From NCBI GenBank assembly GCA_021401465.1, contig JADDMT010000123.1, positions 16,942 to 80,941 of the forward strand: DNA of 64,000 nucleotides, in the 5' to 3' direction. The stretch is from Teratosphaeria epicoccoides (Eukaryota; Ascomycota; Dothideomycetes; Mycosphaerellales; Teratosphaeriaceae). This document shows positions 20,887 to 32,345 of the stretch, one piece after another. The translations under genes and the position numbers were made by a program. Under the pieces are notes generated by a model, which had not been told where the DNA came from, searched no databases, and saw only the letters and a program-made list of their open reading frames with translations. Each line of letters starts with the position of its first letter. The first letter of the stretch is position 1.

Positions 20887-22605
20887 CTACGCCGTCTGGC
20901 TGATCTTACACTGCCAGCCCTCTCCATTAAGCAAGGGCAAGCTAGCACCCAGGCACCATCCCAACTCATTCCCCCGGATCTTCTTGGCAATCTTGACCTC
21001 TCTGTCGATCGGCATTTCATAGCCAGTATGCAGCAAGGCGAGCATGAAGTTGAGATCCAAACACGTCTCTGGGCGACGGTGCAGCTCCTTCATGGCGCCT
21101 GGGACCGACTCAAAGACCTTCCATGCATCGCCGCCCCGGCAGACACGCTCAGTGAGGTCTTTCAGCTCGCGAAGCGTGAAAGATTCGGGCATGCCGAGAG
21201 GCTGGGTACGATCGTAGAAGTAGGAGAAGAGGTAGATGTCTTCCCGCGCGAAGGTCTTTTCGAGCGATGGTTGATGCACGCCGTTGAAGGCGCAGGGAGC
21301 CAGTGCGCAAGTCGCGTCCTTTTTCAGCGTCCTCTCTGCGAGGGCACGGCATTGTGCTGGTGAGCCTGTGGCTGGTCCAGTCATGTTCACGTTCACTTTG
21401 GCACCCAACGGATGGTTGTCTGAGAGCGCGACACTCACTTCCTTGCTCGTACCTGGGTGCAAGCATGGGTTGCTGATGGGCTTGTTGAGCCAAGCCTTTG
21501 ACTCCTGATCGTCCTCATACATGCCTTCCACGACGGTGCGGTGCAGATTGTTCCGCGCCTCCATCAGACCGTAGCCCAGGTAGGAGTGTTGGTACAGGTC
21601 AAAGTCGCGGCCTCCGAATGACAGCTCGTACTTGTGGTCGCCCTCCTGCAACTTCTCGGGCATGCCGCCATCTGGCGCATCCTTGAAGGTCGGCTGAAAC
21701 ACAATCTGCGTGCTGCCTCCACCCAGGTCGAAGACTGCTGCAGTCGGAGTCTTGTCGGGCCCGCCAATCTTGCCCAGCAGATAATTGGTGGTAATCCATG
21801 CGTACACACCCTCGTCCTTTCCGTCCATGACCTCCACACCGCCTTGCTCGTCGCCGAGCACCGGGAACGGATAGACCGTCTCCAATCGGTCCCTGACGGC
21901 TTTGAGGATCGCATCGCTCATGTCCGGACCGAGCTTCCTCAGACCCGCGGTGGCCTTGACGGCGACGGGGGTGCACGCCTTCAACTTGTCCGGCACCTTT
22001 TCGACCGCCACGGCCATCAACTCGTCCAAGCTCTTGGCAGCTCCTTCCGCGTCCGCGCCGTAGCTGCTCAATCCACTGCCGCCTTCCTTCTTGGCCGTCA
22101 TCTTGAAATCCTCATGCTCCAGCTCCGGGGTCGGCCCGCAGTTGTTGAAGCGATAGACATGTATTCTGCTGCCGGTGCTACCCGCATCGATCATGAGGGC
22201 ATACTGGATCAACGGCTTGTCCTTGGCGTAGCTCTGTGTGCATTTGGACGTCGACACGGACGCATCTGATGCCACGTCACCGCCTCGGAAGGCGCCGCCG
22301 AAACTGGGCACGCGAGCCCCATCATACCACCCGGACACGACATAGTACAGCAGCAGGAGCACGAACAGGATGACACAGCCGCCCTTGACATATCGCGCCC
22401 GCTGGCCTTGGTTCGCCCACGCCGATTGCACCTTCTCCTTCATCGAGACGTTCTTTCCGTTGGTCCAATGGCGTCTGCTTCGTTTCTCCCACGGATCACT
22501 GGGCAAGGACGTCCTGGGCAACGGAGCGGAAGAGCGTCGTCGTGGCCTGGATATGTAATCCCACACTGTCGAGTGGCTTTCAGGTTGATCGACGTCGCCA
22601 GGCAT
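20887..22605 (-). CDS. GDA1: Golgi guanosine diphosphatase (GDA1/CD39 family)
   Basis: An intron-free frame; the ATG at 22605 gives 572 residues (MPGDVDQPESHSTVWDYI...). The frame is open further upstream, but that sequence has no family resemblance. After a basic cytosolic N-terminus there is one membrane anchor (GCVILFVLLLLYYVVSGWY, about residues 75-95), so this is a type II Golgi protein. The four apyrase conserved regions are present: DAGSTGSRIHVY, VKATAGLR, DEGVYAWITTNYLLG and FDLGGGSTQIVF; the C-terminus is GWCLGASLPLL. Gda1 hydrolyses GDP released by Golgi mannosyltransferases to GMP, which is exchanged for GDP-mannose, so it supports mannosylation in the Golgi lumen. It is divergent from MKT1. 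Confidence 0.95.
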   Translation of the reverse strand: MPGDVDQPESHSTVWDYISRPRRRSSAPLPRTSLPSDPWEKRSRRHWTNGKNVSMKEKVQSAWANQGQRARYVKGGCVILFVLLLLYYVVSGWYDGARVPSFGGAFRGGDVASDASVSTSKCTQSYAKDKPLIQYALMIDAGSTGSRIHVYRFNNCGPTPELEHEDFKMTAKKEGGSGLSSYGADAEGAAKSLDELMAVAVEKVPDKLKACTPVAVKATAGLRKLGPDMSDAILKAVRDRLETVYPFPVLGDEQGGVEVMDGKDEGVYAWITTNYLLGKIGGPDKTPTAAVFDLGGGSTQIVFQPTFKDAPDGGMPEKLQEGDHKYELSFGGRDFDLYQHSYLGYGLMEARNNLHRTVVEGMYEDDQESKAWLNKPISNPCLHPGTSKEVSVALSDNHPLGAKVNVNMTGPATGSPAQCRALAERTLKKDATCALAPCAFNGVHQPSLEKTFAREDIYLFSYFYDRTQPLGMPESFTLRELKDLTERVCRGGDAWKVFESVPGAMKELHRRPETCLDLNFMLALLHTGYEMPIDREVKIAKKIRGNELGWCLGASLPLLNGEGWQCKISQTA

Positions 22606-22992
22606 CAGGAGCGGAAGGGGGCATCGGGGGGTTCGGCGGTCGGTCGAGTCAGGAGCGGAAGGAGAGGAGTCAGGGCGACACGGCTGGTCGATAGATAGAC
22701 GACGGGACAAAACAGAACAACACTTTGTATGGATTACACTCTCAGACTCACTCTTGCATGCACGACAGGGGACCCGCTGTGGACCCTGCCCAATGTGGCA
22801 CCCCTCGCAACTTGGCCGCGGCTCTACCCGTCTGGCCTCGACTTGTCCTCGGAAGGCAGTACTCGGAGGTACGCGGTCAATCAATTGATCTCCAACCCCC
22901 CCCCCTCCCCCCCCTTCAACTCCACCTACCTTCCATCCCAGTTTTTTACATCACGTTCAAGCGGGCGTTGGCGTGTGGCATGCGACGGCGCA
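22606..22992. promoter_or_regulatory. Divergent promoter between GDA1 and MKT1 with a C10-T-C8 tract
   Basis: The 387 bp interval serves both genes. A pure pyrimidine tract, C10 T C8 at 22896-22914 on the plus strand, lies about 80-100 bases before the MKT1 start, where pyrimidine tracts near transcription start sites are common in filamentous fungi. Confidence 0.5.
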
Positions 22993-25354
22993 ATGGCGTT
23001 CCGGGAATGGGCACAATCCGAGGGTCTGACCACCACCGGCGACCTGGAACAGTTTCGGGGCGTCACCGTGGCCATTGACGCTCACGATTATCTCGACACC
23101 CTTCTGACCACCAGCACCACCCGCGAGCCACTGCTGCCGGCACACGGCGGCCTTCCGTTTGCACTGCGCAAGCACGTCGACGCCGATGTGCAAGGTTTCA
23201 AGGATGCTGGCATTGACCCTAATTTCGTCTTCAACGGGCTGGACGTGGCGTGTCGGGAGCGGCCCATCGTCTTCAAGGAAGCGCGGAAAGCTGCCAACAC
23301 CCTCAGTGAGGCGTGGTCGGTGTATGATGAAGGGCGTGGTGATGAAGCGGTCATGACGTTTGGCAAGGCGTGTGAGTGCGCTGCTTCGACGTCTTGTGAC
23401 CGCCATTGACAACCCTGGCAGGCACTTACCGCACCGCGAACATCTCTCGATGGTTGCACGCGTACCTGCACAAAGCTGGCATCTCCGTGCGAGTCGCTCC
23501 CTACTCAGCCGCTGCTCAGTCTGTTTACCTGGAGAGCAATTCTTACGCCTCCGCCGTGCTTGGCTCTGCTGCCGCGCTTGTCTACGGTGCCGACAAAGTG
23601 GTCCTCAAGTTTGATTGGTCCGCTAAGAAGGTGATCTGGATCGACTCCCAGACTTGTATGTATGACCCTGCAGCATTGACTGGGTCTCGGGTCGCTTTTG
23701 GCTGATTGAAATGGCAGGCACGACCAAATTAGGCATGCATCGTGATCAGCTCAACGACCTCCTGCTGCTGTCGGGCTGTAGTCTGCTGCCTGCGATCTCT
23801 GATGCGGACGCCGTCGCGCCTCTGCAGAGCACGCGCGCCTTATTGAGCCGCTGCAACAATGATGGCCACGCAGTCTGCCTACAGCACAAAGACGATGAAT
23901 ATCTCAATGCTTTTCGAAAGGCCAAGTCTGCGATCAAGCACGCCGTCGTGATGAACGACGATGGCAAGATCGTTCCCCGCGATGAAGCCCACATTCCGAA
24001 CGACGTACACGAGTTCATTGGTCAGCGTCTGCCTGAGGAAGTCTTGTACTACCTGGCCCAGGGTCTTGTTGGACCGCGAGTTCTGACCTGGAGGACTCAG
24101 ACGCACATTCTTGAGGTACCTCCTCTCGACGGTGGAATGTCCATGCCATACAAGGCCCTCGTGCAAGACAAGCTGCGGCCTCTCCACGCCCAAGCTTTGG
24201 CTCTCATCACCAAGTCGCTCCATCGGTATTACCAAAAGACGGACATTGAGCTGATCTGCTGGTTCAACGAAAACGAGCGCGGACAGCTGGGTCTTCTCGA
24301 TCTTCTATCGGGTGAGCCCTCGGATGTGGAGAGCTCGTGGCACTTGCGGGACAGCGCTATTCCCGGAGTGGATGGCGACGTCCTCAAGCGCCCCCTCAGC
24401 TGTGTTGTGGGCCTACTATCTGACGAAAGCAAAGCTGCGGCCACCGACACCAAGCGATCCAGGTCTGGAATGCTTTCGACGCCGAAGGAATTGGCGGTCA
24501 ACAGTGTGGCTAGGTTCTTGCATGACCGGGGCTACATCAATCCCAACCACACACTTTCGGCATATGGCAGGGCGTTGAAGTCCGCTTTGGATCGTGCTCA
24601 GTCCAACGGCTACACAAAGATGGCAATTAGCTCAGTTGAGGTCGAAGAAGCAATCTTGATGGCCTTCGAGCTTCTCCGTCTCGAACTGCTGAACAGCAAA
24701 CCGTACTTTCAATCACCTCCGTACAGTGGACAACCGCTCCAAGGTACCGAGACGGACAAAGCCAACACCCTGCTCGTCAGTAGGATTGCGAGCTTAGGGT
24801 TGTGCAGGCACAAGCAAATAGGATACACTGGGCCACTGTCGCGCAACCTGCTCGCGTACCATCAGATGACAGCTGCAGTCCGCGAGAGCCTGCGAGATCT
24901 GCTGGAAATGCACGCCTGCAACATGCTATTGTCGGGGACCGTCGACCGCAAACTTGCGCCCGAGCAGCTGACCAACCTCGGCACCAGTCTGCCATTCATC
25001 AGAGAACCCGACGTCGGCTTGTCACTGATGGTGAAGAGCTATCTTGACGTGCTGTCGCAAGACTCTGAGAAGCGGCCAGACGCCACCGCTTGGTTCACGC
25101 ATGCCATCGACATGCATGCCGACTTGAACAAGGCTTGGAAGATGTGGGATGCGGTAAGCACGAGTGCGATCAGTAAAGCCGGGTTAGTGACTGATCTTCC
25201 TGCAATCCAGATCAATGCCGGCATCCAAGCTGCTGACAGCAGCATCGTGAATAACGAAACACGAAAGCTGTTCAAGAATACGGACGAATGGCTGGAGAAG
25301 AAAAAGGCGTCAGCGCCTACGACCAATGGCGTGCATCCTACCGAAACGTCGTGA
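22993..25354 (+). CDS. MKT1: Mkt1-like post-transcriptional regulator (XPG/PIN-like fold)
   Basis: Three exons (22993-23371, 23422-23655, 23718-25354) encode 749 residues; both introns (50 and 62 bp) split TGC cysteine codons in phase 1 and restore FGKACTYRTANISRW and DSQTCTTKLGMHRDQ. The N-terminus is XPG-N-like (VTVAIDAHDYLDTLL) and is followed by an XPG-I-like part (YGADKVVLKFDWSAKKVIWID); the acidic catalytic residues of FEN1-type nucleases are only partly kept, as in the Mkt1 family. The middle has the Mkt1 N domain (LHRYYQKTDIELICWFNENE) and the rest the helical Mkt1 C domain. In yeast Mkt1 works with Pbp1 in translation control of certain mRNAs, including HO and mitochondrial genes. 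Ends in a Lys/Ser/Thr tail. Confidence 0.92.
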
Positions 25355-25621
25355 TCCGCTCGTGGATCCAACCATGACCGTGGGACGATACGATGTTATT
25401 GGAGTAGCTTGCGCATGGGTAGCTGCTAAAAGTGACCCAAGGCTGTCTCCTGAGCCTCATTCTTCTCTGTTGTCGCGCCAGCTGGAGAGCTGCCCACCAG
25501 TATCTGGGCGAGACAAGCGAGTCACCCCTGACCACGTCGCGGCTTCACGTACGTCGGTTTGCCACGCGGATGCAGGTAGGGGAGGTCGTGCTGTCCAATC
25601 CGCCCATCTACCTCTACGCTT
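25355..25621. terminator. Convergent 3' region between MKT1 and the PPPDE-Trx-PUL gene
   Basis: The two genes converge with 267 bp between their stops, so both transcripts must end here. No distinct polyadenylation signal was assigned. Confidence 0.4.
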
Positions 25622-27728
25622 CTAGAACAGGCTTCCCACTTCCTTCACCAGCGTCTCATGCCCTTTGACCGCACCAACAGTCCCTTTAGCATCCAGCGTC
25701 TTGCAGAGATCCATCAGCTCGCCGTCCTGAGGCGCACAGTACACAACATAGCCCAGCGCCAACAACAGAGCCTTCCCAGCCTCCGCGCTGTTCTCCTCGC
25801 TCAATGCCTGCAGCAGAGACGCCGCCAACTCAATTTGCTCGCCGTCCGCCAACGCCTCCTCGCCTTCCTCTCGCCGGATGCGGTAGCTCGCCGTGGCGAC
25901 ATTGAAGGCTAGCGAAGCCGCCGCGACCCTGGTGGTAGGATGAATGGCGTCCAGTAACGAGCTTGTGATGAGCTGGACGATGAGGGTGATCAGGACGTTG
26001 CCCGACTTGAGGATCTCGGCGACAAAGAGCGGGGACGTGAATAAGTTGCACGCGAGGTGGACGGTCACCAGCCGCAGGTTGTGTGGAGCTTCCTCCGTGT
26101 CGTTGACAGAACGGATGATGGTGGCGACGGTGGCATGACCCTGCTGTTCCGCATGGAAGCCGCTGACTCGCGGGTCGATCATCGCGCACCTCAGAAGATC
26201 CACGGCCGCGAATCGCACGTCGAGGGGTAAGGCGAGGACTCTGTCGGCAAATGATAAGCGAGCCAGTGCTGGCAATGTAGCTTCTCGAGGATCTTTGTCG
26301 CGCTTCTCGATGAACTGCTTCAATGCGGTGAACTCCTGCTGCTGGCCGGCGGTGCCGAGCTTCGCTACCAGCTTGTCGAGAGGCGGGACTTTACTGTACA
26401 CGACTGGCTTCATGGTGCCGAATTGCAGGGTGGGGACGGACAGCAGAGTGTGGGGGTGAGGAGGGAAAGCTTGCTGGATCGCGCGCTCGACGTTTGACTT
26501 CAAGAGCCCAGGGTCGGCTCCGGACCATTCGTCGAACCGAGATCCCTTGACAAAGGTCATCAAGGTTGGTGTGCTACAAGCGAATGCGTTAGATGTCAAG
26601 GCGGCCGCAGCTTGCATTGGTCACAGCTTACGCTCGTATCTGGTATCGTGACGCCACGTCTTGTGCGTGGTTGATGTCAACCTTGGCGAATAACGCCTGA
26701 GGGTACTGCTCCGCAAGGCTGTCGTAGGTCGGATATATTATCCTGCAGGGTGCGCAAGTAGACGAAGTGAAGAAGATTGTGCTGACTGCATCTTGCGCGG
26801 TCGCCAGATGTCTCTCGAGAGATGGGAGATCCGTGACGTTGATCACGGAGCCGGATGTAGTCGCAGCAAGAGCGTGGGCGCTAGATGTGCTACGGATGTT
26901 TTGGGCAGTGCCGTTGGCCGCAGAAGGCTTGGGCACGCTCTGCGGAGGGACGGGTGCCTGGGTGACTTGTCTCATGCTTGCATCGATCTGTGGCTTGAGC
27001 ATTTGACCAAAGGGCGTCTCGAGCACTCTTGCAGGTAGACTGGTGATGTGACCTGGGATGCCTCTGCCAACCTGCCGAGCAAATATCAGCATGTCTGGAT
27101 CCGACAGTGGCACACACGATTGACCGAGAAGAGGGCAATAGCGTACAGGCCCGAGTGCTTGGTGCAGCCTTTCTGAAATGCTAGCTTGCTGGGCTCCGAC
27201 GGCTCCACCAAGGTGACCGAAAAGTTCTTGCATAGTGAGACTTGGCTTACCAGGAACGTTGCAAAATCGTTGGAGAAATTGTTACAGTTATGAGCAAAGA
27301 GATCATAGCTCTCGGGTGTGTAAATCTGTTTCAGGCTGTCGAGATACTCCAGGATGGTTTCCAGAGGTAGATTTGTGGTGCCTGATCAATGGCAAGGGCG
27401 GAGAGTTAGAATAGGAATCAATACACGTCGCTTCATGTCCTTGATCAGGTGGACTCGCCTAGCGATATCTTCTCCATCGGTTGCCCGTGGTGTGTCTGTC
27501 CTGCATAGCTACGCACAGCAAGAGAGAGACGTCAGCGGTTGTCTCACATGATTCCCTTCCTAACCAACAGCCGTACCACGTCTGAACACCCGCCCCGAAG
27601 AAGTATTCGATTCCGCCAAAGACGAGCGAAGTATGGTAAACGGCGTCGATCTGGATCCCTAGGAATTGGCGAGACATCTGACGAGCCAGGCCATGCGTGA
27701 GATCGTATACCCAGAGTTCCACTTCCAT
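25622..27728 (-). CDS. PPPDE peptidase / thioredoxin / PUL triple-domain protein
   Basis: Five exons (27728-27577, 27508-27459, 27381-27251, 27071-26632, 26573-25622) give 574 residues; every junction is in phase. Domain 1 (1-135) is a PPPDE/DeSI isopeptidase fold with the catalytic His in VYHTSLVFGG (H32) and Cys in HNCNNFSNDF (C100). Domain 2 (about 185-285) is a thioredoxin fold with CAPC (C217, C220) and the cis-Pro loop ATPTLMTF. Domain 3 (about 330-570) is a PUL-type armadillo domain, which in Doa1/PLAA binds the Cdc48/p97 C-terminus. The combination suggests removal of ubiquitin or SUMO from Cdc48 clients, with a redox element; this is inference. Intron 2 (27458-27382) uses a GCGAGT donor; only this choice restores ISLGTTNLPLE. 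The gene shares a 335 bp divergent promoter with the SLIP-GC-like GTPase gene. Confidence 0.9.
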
Positions 27729-28063
27729 CGTTGTGGTGCTGAGGCGTGCTGATATGCTTGAGGATGATATAGTTGTATACCATCTTTACGCTGCCAGCGC
27801 CACAGCAAACAGCTTCCCTCAGCATACATGCACGCTGGCGGCTGCATCGTATATTCGAGAAGGTGCGGTCCGGGCCGTCAACGCGACTTAGCGCGTTCGA
27901 GTCCAAAGCAGCCTCTAGCCAGACGCGTTCACGCGCACCAATCGTCACCGCTCTGCAACCTGAGTCGATTGACGGAGAGCGCATGGAGTGCATGCATTGA
28001 CGCACCGGCGTTGTTGCTGAAAGGCATCGCTGGAGTCGAGGTCTCGCATCCTCCATCACCGAC
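27729..28063. promoter_or_regulatory. Divergent promoter between the PPPDE-Trx-PUL gene and the SLIP-GC-like GTPase gene
   Basis: The 335 bp between the two start codons must drive both genes. A long minus-strand open frame crosses it but is an antisense and upstream extension with no family resemblance. Confidence 0.55.
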
Positions 28064-31000
28064 ATGTCAGCCGCGTCTCTTACATCATCCGACGAGGTTT
28101 TGCACCTCGCACGTGAGGCAATCAGTGATCGAGATGAGCATCTCGCCAAGTCGCCGGAGAACATCATCATCGCTGTGTTGAGACACGACAGCGATGCATC
28201 GCACTGGCAACAGTCGGGGCGAGTGCAGAATTTCGTGTGGGTGAAGGCCAAGGTAAGTGCGACTCTGCCGTGCGCAGGCAGCGAGCGCGGCTGCCTGGCC
28301 CCTTGGCCCCACTTCCCAAATAGCTTTATTATCAACGCACCCGGTCGCGACTGACCATTTTGCAGCAAAGCGTCAGACTCAAGAAGATTCGTGACGCATA
28401 TGTCAACAACTACGGATCCCACTTCACCGGGTCCATCACACTGAGGCTCGGCAATTCCATCCCGGCGGACGCTTGTACCATGAACGAGACTGGCCAAGTC
28501 CGCGACAAGCACATCGTTTTCACGGCGGAAGAGGGCGCTGATGATCAACCGTCGACGCCTATGTCCGCACGCCGACCGCTACAACCTGTCTCTCGCCAGC
28601 GGACCGACCCACCAGTGGAGTCACCAGCGGCCACCAAGCCACTGGACAAATCCCCGAGGTCGCATTCCTCGCTGGCATTCCCAGGTCCCGACAGCTATGT
28701 GCCCGATGCGCAGGCTGCCGCTCGGTCAAAGGATATGACGGAGCATGGGACGGGCCTGCCAACGAAGCTTTCAGGTGTCAATGGTTCCGCTGCATCAGCT
28801 CCATCAACCGGTCAGACTGTCAAACCAGAGCCCATGGCCCAGGACACTGCCATGCACGACATCCCCGAGAGGCTTGATTCAACATCGGAGCCACGACCAA
28901 AGCGGGAAGACTCGCCCGAACCGCGATACAAGGCAGAAGCAGGAGGACAGAACCCTTTTGCAGGACCGGAACCCCATGACGATGATTGTGCAATGAGTGG
29001 ACGTGCTCTGAACGACCTGACGCAAGAAGTCATCCCGGAGAAGTTGGAGGCCGCTGTCCAGGCCGGTATTCGAGTGCTCTCGGAGCTGTCGGTGCCATTG
29101 AAGGCCCTCCACAGCGCAGACGCGAAAAGCTGGCTCGAGCAGCTGGAGAAAGTCCGAGAGCTGGGTGCCAGGCACAGAACCGTGGTTGGTGTTGTCGGTA
29201 ATACCGGTGCCGGCAAAAGCAGCGTCATCAATGCCATGCTGGACGAGGAGCGCTTGGTTCCAACGAATTGCATGCGCGCATGCACTGCTGTCGTCACTGA
29301 GCTCTCGTATAACTACGTGGACGATCTCGCCGCCAAGTACAGAGCCGAGATCGAGTTCATATCTCCCGAGGACTGGCGCAAGGAGTTGAGAGTTCTATTT
29401 CAAGAGATCATTGATGACGACGGCCGCATTGCCAATGAAGCCAGCAATCCAGACAGTGAAGCGGGAGTGGCATATGCCAAAATCCGGGCCGTCTACCACA
29501 AATTCACCAAAGAGATGCTGGGCGAGGCGACGGTCGACAGTCTCATGCGAGTCAAGCACGTGCAGAGCGTTTTGGGAACCACTCGTGGATTCAAGGAGCG
29601 AGAGCCAGAGAACTTCTACCGCCGACTCCAAAACTACGTCGACAGCAAGGAAAAGGGTACTGAAAAGAAGGACAAGAATGGCAACAAGATCACGAATCCG
29701 AAACGTGAATTTGAGTTCTGGCCGCTCATAAAATGCGTCAAGATCTATACCAAGGCGTCCGCGCTCGAGACAGGAGCAGTGATTGTCGATCTTCCTGGTG
29801 TGCATGACTCTAATGCTGCCCGCGCTGCGGTCGCTGAGTCGTATATCAAGCAATGTACCGGCCTCTGGATCGTCGCCCCGATCAACCGTGCTGTCGACGA
29901 CAAGGCTGCCAAGACCCTGCTTGGCGATACCTTCAAGCGCCAATTGAAGTATGACGGCTCGTACTCCGCTGTGACCTTTATCTGCTCGAAGACTGACGAC
30001 ATCTCACGCACTGAGGCGACAGACAGCCTCGATCTTGGCGATGACATGGCGGAACTGGAAGATCAGCTTTCGAAGTTGGCACAGCGACGCAGGTCACTCG
30101 AGCGCAAGGTCAAGGACGCGCAAGACCAGAGAATGGATCACCAGGATGCCATGGATGCCATCGACGATCAAATGGAAGCTTACGAAGAGCGCTTGACTGC
30201 TATTGAGGACGGTAAGACAGTGTACCCACCGAGTCCGGAAAAGCGTAAGCGAGCATCAAGCCAGACGGGAAGTCGAAAGAGGCGAGCTGGGGATGAATCC
30301 GGATCGCTATTTGAAGACTTCACTGAAGTCTCTAACAATGAGATTGCAATTGATGTCAACGAAGGTAACACCCAAATTCCGTTGACACTCGAGCAAGTCG
30401 AGATGCAGATTGACGAGTTGAAGGCATTGAAGAGGGAAGCACGCAAGGAGCGGAGCAAGCTGGACAATGAGATTCGCGAGATTGAAAAGCAGATCGACCC
30501 CATCAAGGAGCAGGAGTCAGCTATTGATGCCAAGCAGAGCGCTATCTGCATTGCCGGAAGGAATGATTACTCTCGCTCAGCCATTCAGCAAGACTTCGCG
30601 GCCGGTATCAGAGAGCTCGACCAAGAGAATGCAGAGGAAGAGGACCCGGAAAGCTTCGATCCAGACGAGGACCTTCGCGATTACGACAAAGTCGCTCGCG
30701 ATCTACCAGTATTCTGCGTCAGCAGCAGAGCATATCAGCAGTTGTCGGGCAGGCTGCGAAAGGACAAGAAAGTGCCCGGCTTTGACAACATCGAGCAGAC
30801 AGAGGTGCCACAGCTACAGGCTCATTGCCAGAAATTGACTGTCAACGGACGTCAAGCTAGTTGCCGTCGATTTCTCAATTCGCTCAACCAGCTTCTCAGG
30901 TCCATGGGCTTGTGGTCATCTGACGACGGCAGTGGCGCCAATATGACCGATCAGCAGCGTGATGACGAGCGGGGGTTTCTCAAGAGAAAGCTGCACGAGC

Positions 31001-32345
31001 TCGAGAAAGCTCTCGAGAAGGCAGTGACAGCTACTGCGGAAGATGTGGAAACTACCCTTGACGAGCAACTATTAGAGAAGTTCCCTGCGGCGGTCAAAGC
31101 GGCTGCTGAGCTGGCAGTACCGTCAGCTTCTGGCTGGGGTGCTCACAAGAGCGTTGGCGGATTGTAAGTGCTTCTGCATCTTTCCATCATTTTTGTCTCC
31201 TGTGAAGCACGACCCTCGGACATTCACTGACAAGCTGCTTGCAGGCCATATCCGACGTACAAAGCGACGGTCCGCCGCAACGGTGCCTTCTCTGGGTCTA
31301 TGGGACCGAAAGACTTCAATGCAGAGCTCACTGAACCAATTTACAAACAGCTGGCGACTGCCTGGGAGAAGTCATTCCAGCGCAGGATGCCAGGCATTCT
31401 GAGAAACCTTACCAGGACTGGCACTGATCTGCTGAAGAACTTCCATGCTGCCATTGCCGCTCGCTGCCGTGAGTGTGGCCACGGGCTGGCTCGGCTTGGT
31501 GCGCTTGAGGTTCAGCTTCAGGCATATGGAGCTATCTTCAGTGATCTTGCGGCCAGCATGGTGAGTCTTGGCAGAGAGTCATCGTACGGGGAAGCCGTGC
31601 TGACAGACTGCACAGATCGAGCAAATCAATGAACAGCAGCGTGAGACCAACCGAGAATTTACTCCCGTAAGTCCCAATCCTCAAAGCTCCGTAAATCGCG
31701 TGTTGCCTGCTTGCAGGACGTCGTCCCGAAAGATGCTGATTTCTGTGGTAGGTCATCCAGCGCATCATGGAGCCTGCGTATAGAATGTGCTTCGAAGAAC
31801 GCGGTAGGGGATCGTATATGCGCATGAAGAACATCATGCAGTCACATGTGACCTCGAACAGAATGACAATGTTCGAAAGCGCCGCGAAGGAAGTCCGCAA
31901 AGCTCTCGGAAAGATGTGTGACTCTATCCGTTCTGATATGCTGGATCGCGCCGACCAGCTGTACGTCAGTATGCAACGCGACTACATGAGCATCATTAGT
32001 GGCGTCCAGATCGACAACAAGATGCCACGCGAAGAGCGCACGATGCGTCGGGAGGTCGAGGAGGTCATCTGCAAGTCTGACGACCTTTTCCAAGGCGTCG
32101 TAGATGCTGATGTCAAGGACCTTAAGAAGGAGGCTTCTGCCGAGGGATCCGACTCCGATGGTCAGCAATTCGTCTTTGAAGACGAAACTGGCGATAAGGA
32201 CGACATCAGCGATGACGAGGACGTTCAGGTTGAGGACTCCGATGTCGATACCACTTGTGGTGACCACAACGGCCAGAAGCAGGAGCTGGAGGCGCATGAG
32301 GCTGTCCCAAAACAGCCGACGGAGAAGATTCACGACGCAGAGTAG
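28064..32345 (+). CDS. SLIP-GC (NUGGC)-like large nuclear GTPase
   Basis: Five exons (28064-28252, 28366-31163, 31245-31560, 31616-31666, 31752-32345) give 1315 residues with phase kept at each junction. An N-terminal ~110-residue domain (LAREAISDRDEHLAKSPENI; NYGSHFTGSITLRLG) precedes a disordered linker. The dynamin-superfamily GTPase has GNTGAGKSSVINAML (G1, near residue 341), DLPGVHD (G3, near 538) and SKTD (G4, near 604). It is followed by two coiled-coil stretches (about 627-660 and 739-775) flanking a basic KRKRAS...RKRR signal (near 688) that looks like a bipartite nuclear localisation sequence. The C-terminal part (NREFTP|VIQRIMEPAYR, ERGRGSYMRMKNIM) matches the SLIP-GC helical region; the tail is strongly acidic. 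Vertebrate SLIP-GC protects genomes in germinal-centre B cells; the role in fungi is not established. The acceptor before exon 5 was chosen because it keeps frame. Confidence 0.88.

Noticed and set aside
21634..22269. Plus-strand 211-codon frame inside GDA1
   Set aside because: Antisense to the catalytic core of the GDPase, no independent support.
27544..28548. Minus-strand 334-codon frame crossing the PPPDE first exon and the start of the SLIP-GC-like gene
   Set aside because: Only the part in the PPPDE first exon runs alongside real coding sequence, in another frame. The rest is antisense to exons of the GTPase gene.
31717..31751. A short extra exon (GACGTCGTCCCG...) in the SLIP-GC-like gene
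   Set aside because: It would leave a 13 bp intron before the next coding block; the later acceptor at 31751 keeps frame and has a CTGAT branch site just upstream.
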